Assembly: GCF_036825535.1 (NCBI RefSeq)
Contig: NZ_CP098812.1
Coordinates: 3,162,001 to 3,226,000, forward strand
DNA length: 64,000 nucleotides
Source of the DNA: Parasalinivibrio latis
GTDB taxonomy: Bacteria; Pseudomonadota; Gammaproteobacteria; Enterobacterales; Vibrionaceae
Reading direction: 5' to 3'
Shown: in pieces, positions 16,240 to 24,383 of the stretch
How the letters are laid out: every line of letters begins with the position of its first letter
Numbering within the stretch: position 1 is the stretch's first letter
Notes under the pieces: model-generated
The model's database searches: none
Told to the model about the DNA's origin: nothing
The model's input: the letters and a program-made list of their open reading frames with translations, nothing else
Program-made: the position numbers and the translations under genes

Positions 16240-17547
16240 TTACACAGTCTGTGTTTTCTGCTCACGGTTGCCACCAATAAAGCTTGTTACCACCAGGGTC
16301 ACCACCATCGGCAGCAGCCAGGCCATTCCGTATTCGAACAGAGGCAGGCTCTTCAGGGCCGATACGTTGATTCCCGCAACTTTCAGTGCATCAATCATAC
16401 TGAACAGGAAAGTCACTGCCAGTACGGCACGGTATGCCAGTTTAGGGTTTACCATAAAGCGGCGGACAAATGTCAGGGCAATCAGTGCAATGGCAACCGG
16501 GTACAGTGCAAACAGCACCGGCACCGAAACAGCAATCAGCTGGTTAAGGCCTACATTTGCTACTACACCACAGGCCACTGACAGGATAACAACCCAGTTA
16601 CGGTAGCTGATTTTGGTCAGTGAACTGAAATAATCAGAACACGCAGAAATCAAGCCAATTACAGTAGTCAGGCACGCCAGTACAATAATGACAGCCAGGA
16701 TAACCAGGCCGATTGGGCCAAACAGCGCCTGAACGTACACAGCCAGGATTTCACCACCATTCGCGGCACCTTCACCCAACCCGGTTGCAGTTGCACCCAG
16801 ATAGAACAGTGAAATGTAAACAAATGCCAGGCCGGCTGCAGCAATCAGACCTGCGTAAATCAGGTACTTACAGGTAGTGCTCTCGTCAGAGATACCTTTC
16901 TTGCGAATAACATCAACAATCAGCATACCGAACATCAGAGCAGCAAAGGTGTCCATGGTGTTGTAACCTTCCAGGAAACCTTTGGTGAAAGCCTGGGTCA
17001 GGTACTCACCCTGGGCTGCACCAATAGTGCCCTGAGGTGCAACGAATACTGCAATTGCAAGAACCGCAAGAGCTGCAAAAAGTGCCGGGGTAAGGACCTT
17101 GCCGATAGTGTCAATCAGCTTGCCCTGAGACAGGGAAAAGCCCATTGCAAGAGCAAAGAACACCACGGAGAAAATGGTCAGCTCCAACTGGCCTGCATCA
17201 GAAATAAATGGCTTAAAGCCCATCTCATAGGCAACAAGACCAGCACGAGGCGCAGCGAATGCCGGACCGATGATGATAAAAATCAGCACCGCAATCAGCG
17301 TCGCAACAGATTTTGGAAGATCACGCGTCAGGCCATGCCAGCCGCCACCCGCTACAGCCACGGCAACAATACCCGTAAGGGGAAGGCCAACTGCAGTAAA
17401 AAGAAATCCCGTCATGGCGGAGAGAGAATGCTCACCGGCAAGCAGACCTGCCTGCGGTGGAAAAATGATGTTCCCCGCCCCGAGGAAGAACGCAAAGGTC
17501 ATAAAACCCAGCGCCCATATATCGCTTATCTTTAATTTCTGAGACAC
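16240..17547 (-). CDS. brnQ: Branched-chain amino acid transporter BrnQ (LIVCS family)
   Basis: BrnQ imports leucine, isoleucine and valine with a sodium ion or proton across the inner membrane. The 435-residue product is almost entirely hydrophobic, with about 12 transmembrane helices. It carries the family N-terminal motif ALGFMTFAFFLGAGNIIFPP (about residues 12-31). The start MSQKLKISDIW fits the family. It converges on fldB and diverges from trmN6. A leucine-responsive control site would be expected upstream, but I could not identify one. Confidence 0.94.
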   Translation of the reverse strand: MSQKLKISDIWALGFMTFAFFLGAGNIIFPPQAGLLAGEHSLSAMTGFLFTAVGLPLTGIVAVAVAGGGWHGLTRDLPKSVATLIAVLIFIIIGPAFAAPRAGLVAYEMGFKPFISDAGQLELTIFSVVFFALAMGFSLSQGKLIDTIGKVLTPALFAALAVLAIAVFVAPQGTIGAAQGEYLTQAFTKGFLEGYNTMDTFAALMFGMLIVDVIRKKGISDESTTCKYLIYAGLIAAAGLAFVYISLFYLGATATGLGEGAANGGEILAVYVQALFGPIGLVILAVIIVLACLTTVIGLISACSDYFSSLTKISYRNWVVILSVACGVVANVGLNQLIAVSVPVLFALYPVAIALIALTFVRRFMVNPKLAYRAVLAVTFLFSMIDALKVAGINVSALKSLPLFEYGMAWLLPMVVTLVVTSFIGGNREQKTQTV

Positions 17548-17873
17548 GATATCTACCCTACCTGTTGTATTTGCAAATGGATGTTTTTGTTTTATTCAGG
17601 TGACGGATATTAACAGGATATTCTGTTACCACTCACCTTTTATGCAGCATGATGACGAAGTTCTAATTATTAAGCAATAGAGGCAATAAAAAGCCGATAA
17701 TATGCCACCATGATCATTGAATTCGACATATTCAACCAATAGCAAATGGATATTTGAAAGATAGGGTTAAAAATTTAGAAAATTCAACAGATATAAAAAA
17801 GGATAATATATCAACAGAAAACAACTATGGAATTACAATCAATCAACATAATAAACAGGTCAGCGACAATCAC
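17548..17873. other. Divergent intergenic region between brnQ and trmN6
   Basis: This 326-base AT-rich stretch carries a 10-base direct repeat GCAAATGGAT at 17573-17582 and 17742-17751. A TTG at 17754 opens a frame continuous with trmN6, but the extra 40 residues (rich in Lys, Asn, Asp) do not resemble the enzyme family, so it is treated as non-coding. Promoters for both genes must lie here. None is clear. Confidence 0.45.
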
Positions 17874-18584
17874 ATGAGCAAGCGGTTTAATTTCAAACAG
17901 TTTTCTATCAGCATGGATGGGTGTGGTATGCCGGTTAGTACCGACGGGGTACTTCTGGGTGCCTGGGCCGACGCATCAGACTGCCACGATATCCTGGATA
18001 TAGGCTGTGGTACGGGACTTTTATCCCTGATGCTGGCCCAGCGATTTCCCCGCGCAATTATTACTGCCATTGATATTGATGAAACAGCGGTGAAAACCAC
18101 AAAGGACAACGTCCAACAAAGCCCCTGGCAAGATCGTGTTAGCGTCCTGGATGCGGATGCAACTGCCTGGGAACCAGACCACCGCTTTGAACACGTAGTC
18201 TGCAACCCGCCGTACTTCACTTCTGGCGTTCAGGCCAGTTCAGAACAGAGGGCGACCGCCCGACACCACGACACCCTGAGCCATCAGGCGCTGGTTAAAG
18301 CCATCGATAGAGTTCTTGTCACAGGTGGCGCCGCCAGTCTTATCCTTCCGGTCTACGAAGGTGAAAACCTGATTGAGCTTGCCTCAGGCATCGGCCTCGG
18401 CTGCCGACATAAAGTCTCGGTAAAAAGCACTCCAGCAAAACCTGCATCCCGGTTACTGATCCGCCTGCAAAAAGGGTTGGATGCAAATTACCGGGGGGAT
18501 TCTACAGAACTGGTAATACAGGAAGGCGGTAAATACACCCCGGAGTTTGTCGCCCTGACCCGGGATTTTTACCTGAAAATGTAG
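17874..18584 (+). CDS. trmN6: tRNA1(Val) (adenine(37)-N6)-methyltransferase TrmN6
   Basis: The enzyme (YfiC in E. coli) methylates A37 of tRNA1-Val using S-adenosylmethionine. From the ATG at 17874 it has 236 residues (E. coli 245), starting MSKRFNFKQFSISMDGCGM. Class I methyltransferase motif I is LDIGCGTGLLSLMLAQ, and the N6-adenine motif IV is CNPPYF (about residue 109). The frame is open 40 codons further upstream from a TTG, but the ATG aligns with the family. It lies upstream of and co-directional with srmB, a conserved neighbour pair. Confidence 0.92.
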   Translation: MSKRFNFKQFSISMDGCGMPVSTDGVLLGAWADASDCHDILDIGCGTGLLSLMLAQRFPRAIITAIDIDETAVKTTKDNVQQSPWQDRVSVLDADATAWEPDHRFEHVVCNPPYFTSGVQASSEQRATARHHDTLSHQALVKAIDRVLVTGGAASLILPVYEGENLIELASGIGLGCRHKVSVKSTPAKPASRLLIRLQKGLDANYRGDSTELVIQEGGKYTPEFVALTRDFYLKM

Positions 18585-18643
18585 CGGATCAGCACACCTT
18601 GTATTGAGCAAAATGAAACCTGCACCTTAAGGGTGTTTGGGTA

Positions 18644-18649
18644 TATAAT
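18644..18649 (+). promoter_or_regulatory. Candidate -10 element for srmB
   Basis: A perfect TATAAT lies 111 bases before the srmB start. The bases 17 upstream of it (TGCACC) are a poor -35 element, so confidence is limited. Confidence 0.35.
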
Positions 18650-18759
18650 GCCGCCCTTTCGCCGGACTGGGGGTATACTCAACACCCACAGTCTGACTAG
18701 ACAAAACTGCCCGGCACCCGCCGGCAGGAAACTGAATGCCACTTGCGGAGAAATAACCC

Positions 18760-19980
18760 GTGCGAACCTTTGCTGATCTGGAACTCGATCCCCAATTGCT
18801 GCTTGCAGTCGAAGAGATGGGGTTTTCCCGGCCAACTACAATCCAGCTGGAAGTGATCCCTCAGGCGCTCGATGCCCGGGATATCCTTGCTTCCGCACCA
18901 ACCGGAACCGGTAAAACAGCGGCATTCCTGCTTCCTGCCCTTCAGCACCTGATGGACTTCCCGCGCACCAAGCCGGGACCGGCGCGTGTACTGGTGCTGA
19001 CCCCGACCCGTGAGCTTGCACTGCAGGTTTGCGAGCAAGGTCGTGCACTGTCGAAATATACTGACCTTAACATCGCGTCTATCACCGGCGGTGTTGCTTA
19101 TGAAGATCATGCTGAAACTCTGGCCCAGACCCAGGACATCATTGTGGCCACACCAGGCCGCCTGATGGAGTACATCGAAGCAGAACGCTTTGATTGCCGC
19201 GCCATTGAAATGCTGATCCTCGATGAAGCAGACCGCATGCTGGATATGGGCTTTGGCCCAACCGTTGACCGCCTCTCAGCAGAGTGCCGCTGGCGTAAAC
19301 AGACCCTGCTGTTCTCTGCGACTCTGGAAGGGCGTGGCGTAAGCAGCTTCACCGCTGACCTGCTTAACGAACCTTACGAGGCCACCGTTGAGCCGCCACG
19401 CCGTGAACGCAAGAAAATTGCCCAGTGGTACCACCGCTGTGATGACATGGACCACAAACTGGCGATTCTGAACACCATCCTTGCAGACGCTGAAAAGGCT
19501 ATCGTGTTTATCAAAACCCGTGAACGCCTGGCAGACCTTCGTAACAAGCTTGAAAAGTCTGACATCAAGTTTGCCTGGATCCAGGGTGAGATGGAGCAGA
19601 AATCCCGCAACAACGCGATTCGCCGCTTTACCGAAGGCGAAGTCACCGTATTGCTGGCCACCGACGTTGCAGCCCGTGGTATCGATATCCCGGATATCAG
19701 CCACGTTATCAACTACGACATGCCTCGTACCGCAGATGTGTTCGTCCACCGTATTGGCCGGACAGCCCGTGCAGGCAAGAAAGGTATCGCTGTCTCTTTG
19801 GTAGAAGCCCACGACCAGCCAATGATGGATCGTGTATGCCGCTACACCAAGGATGACATCAAAGAACGCTTTGTAGACGGTCTGCGTCCGAAGCACAAAA
19901 AGCCTGAATTCAAGAAAAAGAAGAAAAAAGACGGCAAAAAGGACACCAAGAAAAAGAACAGCAAGAAGAAGAGCAAGTAA
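18760..19980 (+). CDS. srmB: DEAD-box ATP-dependent RNA helicase SrmB
   Basis: SrmB unwinds RNA during early assembly of the large ribosomal subunit. The 406-residue product has the full DEAD-box set: APTGTGKT (Walker A), PTRELA, DEAD in LILDEADRMLDMGF, SAT, and HRIGRTARAG. It is closer to SrmB than to RhlE or RhlB through TITGGVAYEDHAE and WRKQTLLFSATLEG. It starts with GTG, supported by a GGAG ten bases upstream. The C-terminal 30 residues are extremely lysine-rich, probably an RNA-binding tail. The gene ends at a strong terminator. Confidence 0.94.
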   Translation: MRTFADLELDPQLLLAVEEMGFSRPTTIQLEVIPQALDARDILASAPTGTGKTAAFLLPALQHLMDFPRTKPGPARVLVLTPTRELALQVCEQGRALSKYTDLNIASITGGVAYEDHAETLAQTQDIIVATPGRLMEYIEAERFDCRAIEMLILDEADRMLDMGFGPTVDRLSAECRWRKQTLLFSATLEGRGVSSFTADLLNEPYEATVEPPRRERKKIAQWYHRCDDMDHKLAILNTILADAEKAIVFIKTRERLADLRNKLEKSDIKFAWIQGEMEQKSRNNAIRRFTEGEVTVLLATDVAARGIDIPDISHVINYDMPRTADVFVHRIGRTARAGKKGIAVSLVEAHDQPMMDRVCRYTKDDIKERFVDGLRPKHKKPEFKKKKKKDGKKDTKKKNSKKKSK

Positions 19981-20008
19981 CCGGCCTTTGTTGGTTGGAC
20001 TTTTCTGG

Positions 20009-20034
20009 AAAGGGCCTCAGGGCCCTTTTCTTTT
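20009..20034 (+). terminator. Intrinsic terminator of srmB
   Basis: An 8-bp stem AAAGGGCC / GGCCCTTT with a TCAG loop is followed by TCTTTT. Confidence 0.88.
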
Positions 20035-20216
20035 GCCCACCACAAATCATCATCGATAAAGATATTTCCTCTCAATAAAAAAGCAAAACCAAGATCAAAT
20101 TCACATCGATAACATTTTAATCAAACAAAATATTAACATTATTAGTTTCATCGGCGTAATATTCGGTTCGCATTTACATAAATACAACAATTGACCGAAT
20201 CAAGAGGGACCTTCCG

Positions 20217-21746
20217 ATGCAAGCAATTGTAGACTTCCTAAATGGAATCATCTGGAGCCCGGCACTGATATACCTTTGCCTTGGTGCCGGCCTGTTCTAT
20301 TCCATCCTCACCCGTTTTGTTCAAGTCCGCCATTTTGGTGAAATGTGGCGTCTTCTGATGTCAGGCAAACAATCAGACAAAGGTATCTCATCGTTTCAGG
20401 CTCTGGCTGTATCCCTATCAGGCCGCGTAGGTACAGGTAATATTGCCGGTGTTGCTGCCGCAATCGGTTTTGGCGGCCCTGGCGCTGTCTTCTGGATGTG
20501 GGTCGTAGCCTTCCTTGGCGCTGCCACCGCTTATGCAGAGTCCACTCTGGCACAGATTTACAAAGAAGAGGAAAACGGCGAATTTCGTGGTGGCCCGGCT
20601 TACTACATAGAAAAAGCCATGGGACAGAAATGGTATGCGTGGATCTTTGCCATCGCCACAATCTTTGCCTGCGGCGTCCTGCTGCCGGGCGTCCAGTCCA
20701 ACAGTATTGGTAACGCAGTAGAAACGGCCTTTGGCTCTGGCCCGATGATTGAAACTGCGCTGGGTACTTTCAGCTTTGCCAAGATAACCACCGGCACTTT
20801 TGTTTCCATCATTCTGGCGTTCATTATCTTTGGTGGTGTAAAGCGTATCGCAAGTTTCACCCAGGTCGTGGTGCCATTTATGGCACTGGCTTATATCGTC
20901 ATTGCATTTGTCATCATCCTGCTCAACATCGGCATGCTGCCAGGGATCATTTCTATGATCGTCTCTGATGCATTTACCCCGATGGCAGGTATGGGAGCAG
21001 CCATTGGCTGGGGCGTAAAGCGTGGCGTGTACTCAAACGAAGCCGGACAGGGTACCGGCCCTCATGCTGCTGCTGCTGCCAACGTACAACATCCGGCGCA
21101 ACAGGGTCTTGTGCAGGCCTTTTCCGTGTACATTGATACCCTGCTGGTCTGTTCAGCGACAGCCTTTATGATTCTGATTACCGGAGCCTACAACGTTCAG
21201 GGCTTGGCTGAAGGTTCATTCCTTATTCAGAACCTGCCTGCCGAGCTGGCGGCCAACAGCCCTGCGTTCACCCAGATGGCGATTGAAAGCACCCTCCCGG
21301 GTCTTGGCAAGCCGTTTATCGCCTTTGCCTTGTTCTTCTTCGCCTTTACGACCATCCTGGCTTACTACTACATTGCGGAAACCAACGTGGCTTATATTCG
21401 CCGTACATTCCGCATGCCCGGCTTGATGTTTATCCTCAAAGTTATCCTGATAGCTGCCGTATTCTATGGGACAGTTAAAACAGCCAACCTCGCATGGGCA
21501 ATGGGTGACGTAGGTGTGGGCCTGATGGCATGGCTCAACATCGTAGGCATACTCATCATCTTCTTCATGAGCAAGCCTGCACTGAGAGCGCTAGATGATT
21601 ATGAAGAACAGCAAAAAGCCGGCGTGAAAGATTACAGCTTTGACCCCGTAAAGCTTGGCATCAAGAATGCGGACTACTGGAAAAAGCGCGCTGGGGGAAC
21701 TGAAACCGGATCAGCAGAAGACAGCAAACCGGCAAAGGCAAACTAA
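20217..21746 (+). CDS. AGCS-family alanine/glycine:cation symporter (copy 1)
   Basis: This 509-residue inner-membrane protein has about 10-11 helices. It carries the AGCS signatures LSGRVGTGNIAGVAAAIG (about residues 67-84) and NEAGQGTGPHAAAAA (about 278-292). Relatives import alanine or glycine with Na+. A good ribosome site (GAGGG) precedes the ATG. The C-terminus carries a hydrophilic tail ending in GTETGSAEDSKPAKAN. A second, shorter AGCS gene lies at 24384. The natural terminator of this gene is split by an IS (see 21788-23385). The substrate is not certain from sequence. Confidence 0.92.
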   Translation: MQAIVDFLNGIIWSPALIYLCLGAGLFYSILTRFVQVRHFGEMWRLLMSGKQSDKGISSFQALAVSLSGRVGTGNIAGVAAAIGFGGPGAVFWMWVVAFLGAATAYAESTLAQIYKEEENGEFRGGPAYYIEKAMGQKWYAWIFAIATIFACGVLLPGVQSNSIGNAVETAFGSGPMIETALGTFSFAKITTGTFVSIILAFIIFGGVKRIASFTQVVVPFMALAYIVIAFVIILLNIGMLPGIISMIVSDAFTPMAGMGAAIGWGVKRGVYSNEAGQGTGPHAAAAANVQHPAQQGLVQAFSVYIDTLLVCSATAFMILITGAYNVQGLAEGSFLIQNLPAELAANSPAFTQMAIESTLPGLGKPFIAFALFFFAFTTILAYYYIAETNVAYIRRTFRMPGLMFILKVILIAAVFYGTVKTANLAWAMGDVGVGLMAWLNIVGILIIFFMSKPALRALDDYEEQQKAGVKDYSFDPVKLGIKNADYWKKRAGGTETGSAEDSKPAKAN

Positions 21747-21766
21747 GCCAAACCCCGCATACAAAA

Positions 21767-21788
21767 AGGCCAGCAGCAATGCTGGCCT
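21767..21788. repeat. Left copy of the 22-bp direct repeat flanking the IS
   Basis: The repeat begins AGGCCAGCA and ends TGCTGGCCT, and is itself a hairpin. It is identical to 23385-23406. The five A before this copy and the five T after the other copy show that one copy was once a complete AGCS terminator. Confidence 0.9.
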
Positions 21789-21801
21789 CAGATTGCTGAC
21801 T

Positions 21802-21832
21802 AACCCCGCTTTTTCAAGCGGGGTTTTCTTTT
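21802..21832 (+). terminator. Terminator inside the left end of the IS
   Basis: A 10-bp stem AACCCCGCTT / AAGCGGGGTT is followed by TTCTTTT. It lies 14 bases into the element and reads in the direction of the upstream AGCS gene. A second small hairpin, GCGGCC-GAA-GGCCGC, lies at 21837-21851. Confidence 0.8.
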
Positions 21833-21880
21833 GTTAGCGGCCGAAGGCCGCGATCGCGCTATTTTTCCATATTGTTATGT

Positions 21881-23302
21881 TCAGGCCGCTTTTAGCCCAT
21901 AGACGCTAAATTGCATCACTCTCTGGACTATTTGGCGCGCATTGAGCCCAATTTTGCGAAGATAAGCCTCCATCAGGGCTATCTTTTTGATGTTCTGTGC
22001 CGCTGCGGCCAGGAAGCACTGGATTTGTACTTTCAACAGGCCACGGAACCTCGCATAGCGATGGCCATGGTGTTGTTTGGCATCCGCGAAGCTTCGCTCC
22101 ACCGTCTCTGCCCGTCGTCGGTACACTTTCTTACCCCAAGTGGTCAGTCTCAGGGCATTGGCATTCTCAACCGATTTCTCGAACAGGTGCCGGGTTATCA
22201 CCCGTTTGTGGTTTTCACTCTTGGTGCAATCAGCACGCAGTGGACAGGTTTTGCATGTCTGCGGGTTTGAGTGATATTCACGGTAAGCTTGTCGGTTGGT
22301 GGTCTTGTAGACCAGTGCCTGCCCCTGAGGACAGAGATAGCGGTCCGTCTCTTTGTCGTAACGGAAGTGCTTTTTCTTGATAGGATTCTTTGTACGGTGA
22401 GGCCGGCGGTATCCCATGACCGGCAGGATTTGGCGCTGCTCCAGTTCATGGCAGATAGTAGCGGTGAAGTAACCGGCATCAAGCCCGGCGGCGATAGGCG
22501 AGAGCGTAAAGCGCGCTAACGTGGTATCCAGACGGGTGATATACGGTTGGGCGTCATTCACATTGCCCGGCGTGACATGGGTGTCGAGGATGATGCCGTG
22601 TTTGCCGTCGACGGTGCGATGGTCAAGGTAGAAGAAGCCCTGGGGCTTTTGGTCCCGTGTCATAAACCCGCTTTCTGGGTCGGTGGTGCTGACTTTGGTG
22701 TTTTTCTCGATGTGAGCATCTTTCGGCTTGAGCGGGCGTTTTCCTTCCGCTGCACGGTCAGCTTCAACCGCTTCATCTAACAGCTCGGCATAAGCGCTGA
22801 CGTTTTGTTTCACCCGTTCGTTACGGTATTTACGTTTGTTGGCATTGGCTTTCAGGTGAGTGCTGTCGGTAAACAAGACGCGTCCATCGACCATGCCTTT
22901 GTTCATCGCCTGTTCGACGATACGGATGAAGAGGCGCTCAAAGATATCGGTACCGTTGAAGCGACGGCGGCGGTTCTGGCTCAAGGTGGACGCATCAATC
23001 ACCTTTTCAGTGAGCGACATCCGCAGGAACCAGCGGTAAGCGATATTGACCTCGATGTCTTTAACGAGCTGGCGTTCACTTTTGACGCCGAAGAGGAAGC
23101 CAAGGAGCAGGATTTTGAACAGGCGAACGGGGTCTATCGCAGGGCGGCCATTGTTGTGGCAATAGAGGTGGGCGACTTCGTCGCGGATAAATTCAAAGTC
23201 GACGGCAGCATCGATTTTGCGAACGAGATGGTTTTTGGGGACCAACTGTTCGAGTGTCACCATCTCAATTTCATATTGTTGAGGGCCAGGGTCTTTAAGC
23301 AT
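21881..23302 (-). CDS. IS1182-family DDE transposase
   Basis: The 473-residue product has the N-terminal DUF772 domain (RPAIDPVRLFKILLLGFLFG, about residues 53-72) and a DDE domain. The likely catalytic acids are in LFTDSTHLKAN (Asp), AGLDAGYFT (Asp) and RAETVERSFADAKQHHG (Glu). A cysteine cluster (TCKTCPLRADC) near residue 345 is usual in this family. The frame is intact from ATG to TGA, so the element may still be active. No passenger gene is present. Confidence 0.93.
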   Translation of the reverse strand: MLKDPGPQQYEIEMVTLEQLVPKNHLVRKIDAAVDFEFIRDEVAHLYCHNNGRPAIDPVRLFKILLLGFLFGVKSERQLVKDIEVNIAYRWFLRMSLTEKVIDASTLSQNRRRRFNGTDIFERLFIRIVEQAMNKGMVDGRVLFTDSTHLKANANKRKYRNERVKQNVSAYAELLDEAVEADRAAEGKRPLKPKDAHIEKNTKVSTTDPESGFMTRDQKPQGFFYLDHRTVDGKHGIILDTHVTPGNVNDAQPYITRLDTTLARFTLSPIAAGLDAGYFTATICHELEQRQILPVMGYRRPHRTKNPIKKKHFRYDKETDRYLCPQGQALVYKTTNRQAYREYHSNPQTCKTCPLRADCTKSENHKRVITRHLFEKSVENANALRLTTWGKKVYRRRAETVERSFADAKQHHGHRYARFRGLLKVQIQCFLAAAAQNIKKIALMEAYLRKIGLNARQIVQRVMQFSVYGLKAA

Positions 23303-23343
23303 GTCACCACATCCATGATTGATTTGCTTATCCCTTATTAGAT

Positions 23344-23373
23344 CAAAGCCCCAGCCAAATGGCTAGGGCTTTG
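23344..23373 (-). terminator. Hairpin inside the right end of the IS
   Basis: On the minus strand CAAAGCCC-T-AGCC pairs with GGCT-G-GGGCTTTG, with an ATTT loop and one mismatch. It faces transcription arriving from yaaA and could replace the terminator arm lost on that side. The U-tract is short. Confidence 0.55.
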
Positions 23374-23384
23374 TCAGCAGTCTG

Positions 23385-23410
23385 AGGCCAGCAGCAATGC
23401 TGGCCTTTTT
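23385..23410 (+). repeat. Right copy of the 22-bp direct repeat, with the surviving T-run
   Basis: 23385-23406 is identical to 21767-21788. The hairpin GGCCAGCA-GCAA-TGCTGGCC is followed by TTTTT, so this copy still looks like a working rightward terminator. Confidence 0.88.
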
Positions 23411-23501
23411 GGCTTTAGCTAATTGGAATCAATGAGTTGGGAATTACGCGGGTATTTATATATTCCTCCGGCAGTTCAGATTCACTGCAGCCAACCTTCA
23501 G

Positions 23502-24275
23502 TTACTGTTCTTCCCGATGGAACACCAGCTCATTGTGGCTCGACGCTTCAGGGACAAAATAATATCCGGCAGTATCAAAGCCCTTCAGATCCTCTACAGA
23601 CTCAATACGGTTATCAATGATATGGCGCGCCATCATCCCACGGGCTTTCTTGGCAAAGAAACTGATCATCTTGTACTGGCCGTTTTTACGATCCTTGAAG
23701 ACCGGCGTAATGATTTCCCCTTCCAGCAACTTAGGTTTCACCGATTTGAAGTATTCGTTGGAGGCCAGATTGATAAGGATATTGTCTCCCTGCTCAGCCA
23801 AAGCAGTATTGAGTTTCTCCGTAATGATGCTGCCCCAGAACTGGTAGAGGTTGGTGCCGCGCTCGTTGGCCAGTTTGGTGCCCATTTCCAGGCGGTAGGG
23901 CATCATCAGATCCAAAGGTTTCAGCAGGCCGTACAAACCAGAGAGCATCCGCAGGTGTTTCTGTGCGTAATCGAAGCCCGCATCATCCAGCGTTTCGGCT
24001 TCCAGCCCGGTATACACATCCCCTTTAAATGCCAGAATTGCCTGACGGGCATTTTCAGGTGTAAATTCCGGATGCCACTCTGCAAACCGCGCAACGTTGA
24101 GGCCGGCGATCTTGTCGCTGACGTTCATCAGGCTGGAAATGTCAGCAGGTGTCAGCCCCTTACACACTTTTATAAGTCGTGAAGACTCATCCAGAAGCTC
24201 TGGCTGAGTGAAGCGTTCAGTTGCCAATGGAGAGGTGTAATCAAGGGTTTTGGCGGGAGAAACAACGATCAGCAT
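23502..24275 (-). CDS. yaaA: Peroxide stress protein YaaA
   Basis: YaaA lowers free intracellular iron during hydrogen peroxide stress and so limits Fenton damage to DNA. From the ATG at 24275 the product is 257 residues (E. coli 258), starting MLIVVSPAKTLDYTSP. It contains the family segments ARQAILAFKGDVYTGL and LRMLSGLYGLLKPLD. The frame is open 15 codons further upstream, but the internal ATG matches the family start. It lies between the IS and the second AGCS gene and converges on the first AGCS gene. Confidence 0.94.
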   Translation of the reverse strand: MLIVVSPAKTLDYTSPLATERFTQPELLDESSRLIKVCKGLTPADISSLMNVSDKIAGLNVARFAEWHPEFTPENARQAILAFKGDVYTGLEAETLDDAGFDYAQKHLRMLSGLYGLLKPLDLMMPYRLEMGTKLANERGTNLYQFWGSIITEKLNTALAEQGDNILINLASNEYFKSVKPKLLEGEIITPVFKDRKNGQYKMISFFAKKARGMMARHIIDNRIESVEDLKGFDTAGYYFVPEASSHNELVFHREEQ

Positions 24276-24320
24276 TTGCGGGCATCCATGTAATTCAGTC
24301 TTTAATCCAAAGGTTAACAC

Positions 24321-24351
24321 AAAAAGCCATGCCGGCGTGGCATGGCTTTTT
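24321..24351 (-). terminator. Terminator downstream of AGCS copy 2
   Basis: A 13-bp stem AAAAAGCCATGCC / GGCATGGCTTTTT with a five-base loop. On the minus strand it follows the AGCS stop at 24384 and precedes yaaA. Confidence 0.9.
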
Positions 24352-24383
24352 CGATGGAATCAATAGGAAAAACGAATGGCGTG

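Larger units (their letters stand above)
21788..23385 (-). mobile_element. IS1182-family insertion sequence, about 1.6 kb, inserted in a terminator hairpin
   Basis: The element is bounded by 13-bp imperfect inverted repeats: TCAGATTGCTGAC (21788-21800) and GTCAGCAGTCTGA (23373-23385), one mismatch. It encodes one intact transposase on the minus strand. Outside the ends lies a 22-bp direct repeat, which is the hairpin of the AGCS copy 1 terminator. Removing the IS and one repeat restores a perfect stem with AAAAA before and TTTTT after. Each end of the IS carries its own hairpin, so termination on both sides is probably kept. Reported members of this family can make long target duplications; the exact cut points are inferred. 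Confidence 0.88.

Noticed and set aside
17754..17873. TTG-started 40-residue extension of TrmN6
   Set aside because: It is rich in Lys, Asn and Asp from AT-rich DNA and absent from the family. The ATG at 17874 fits.
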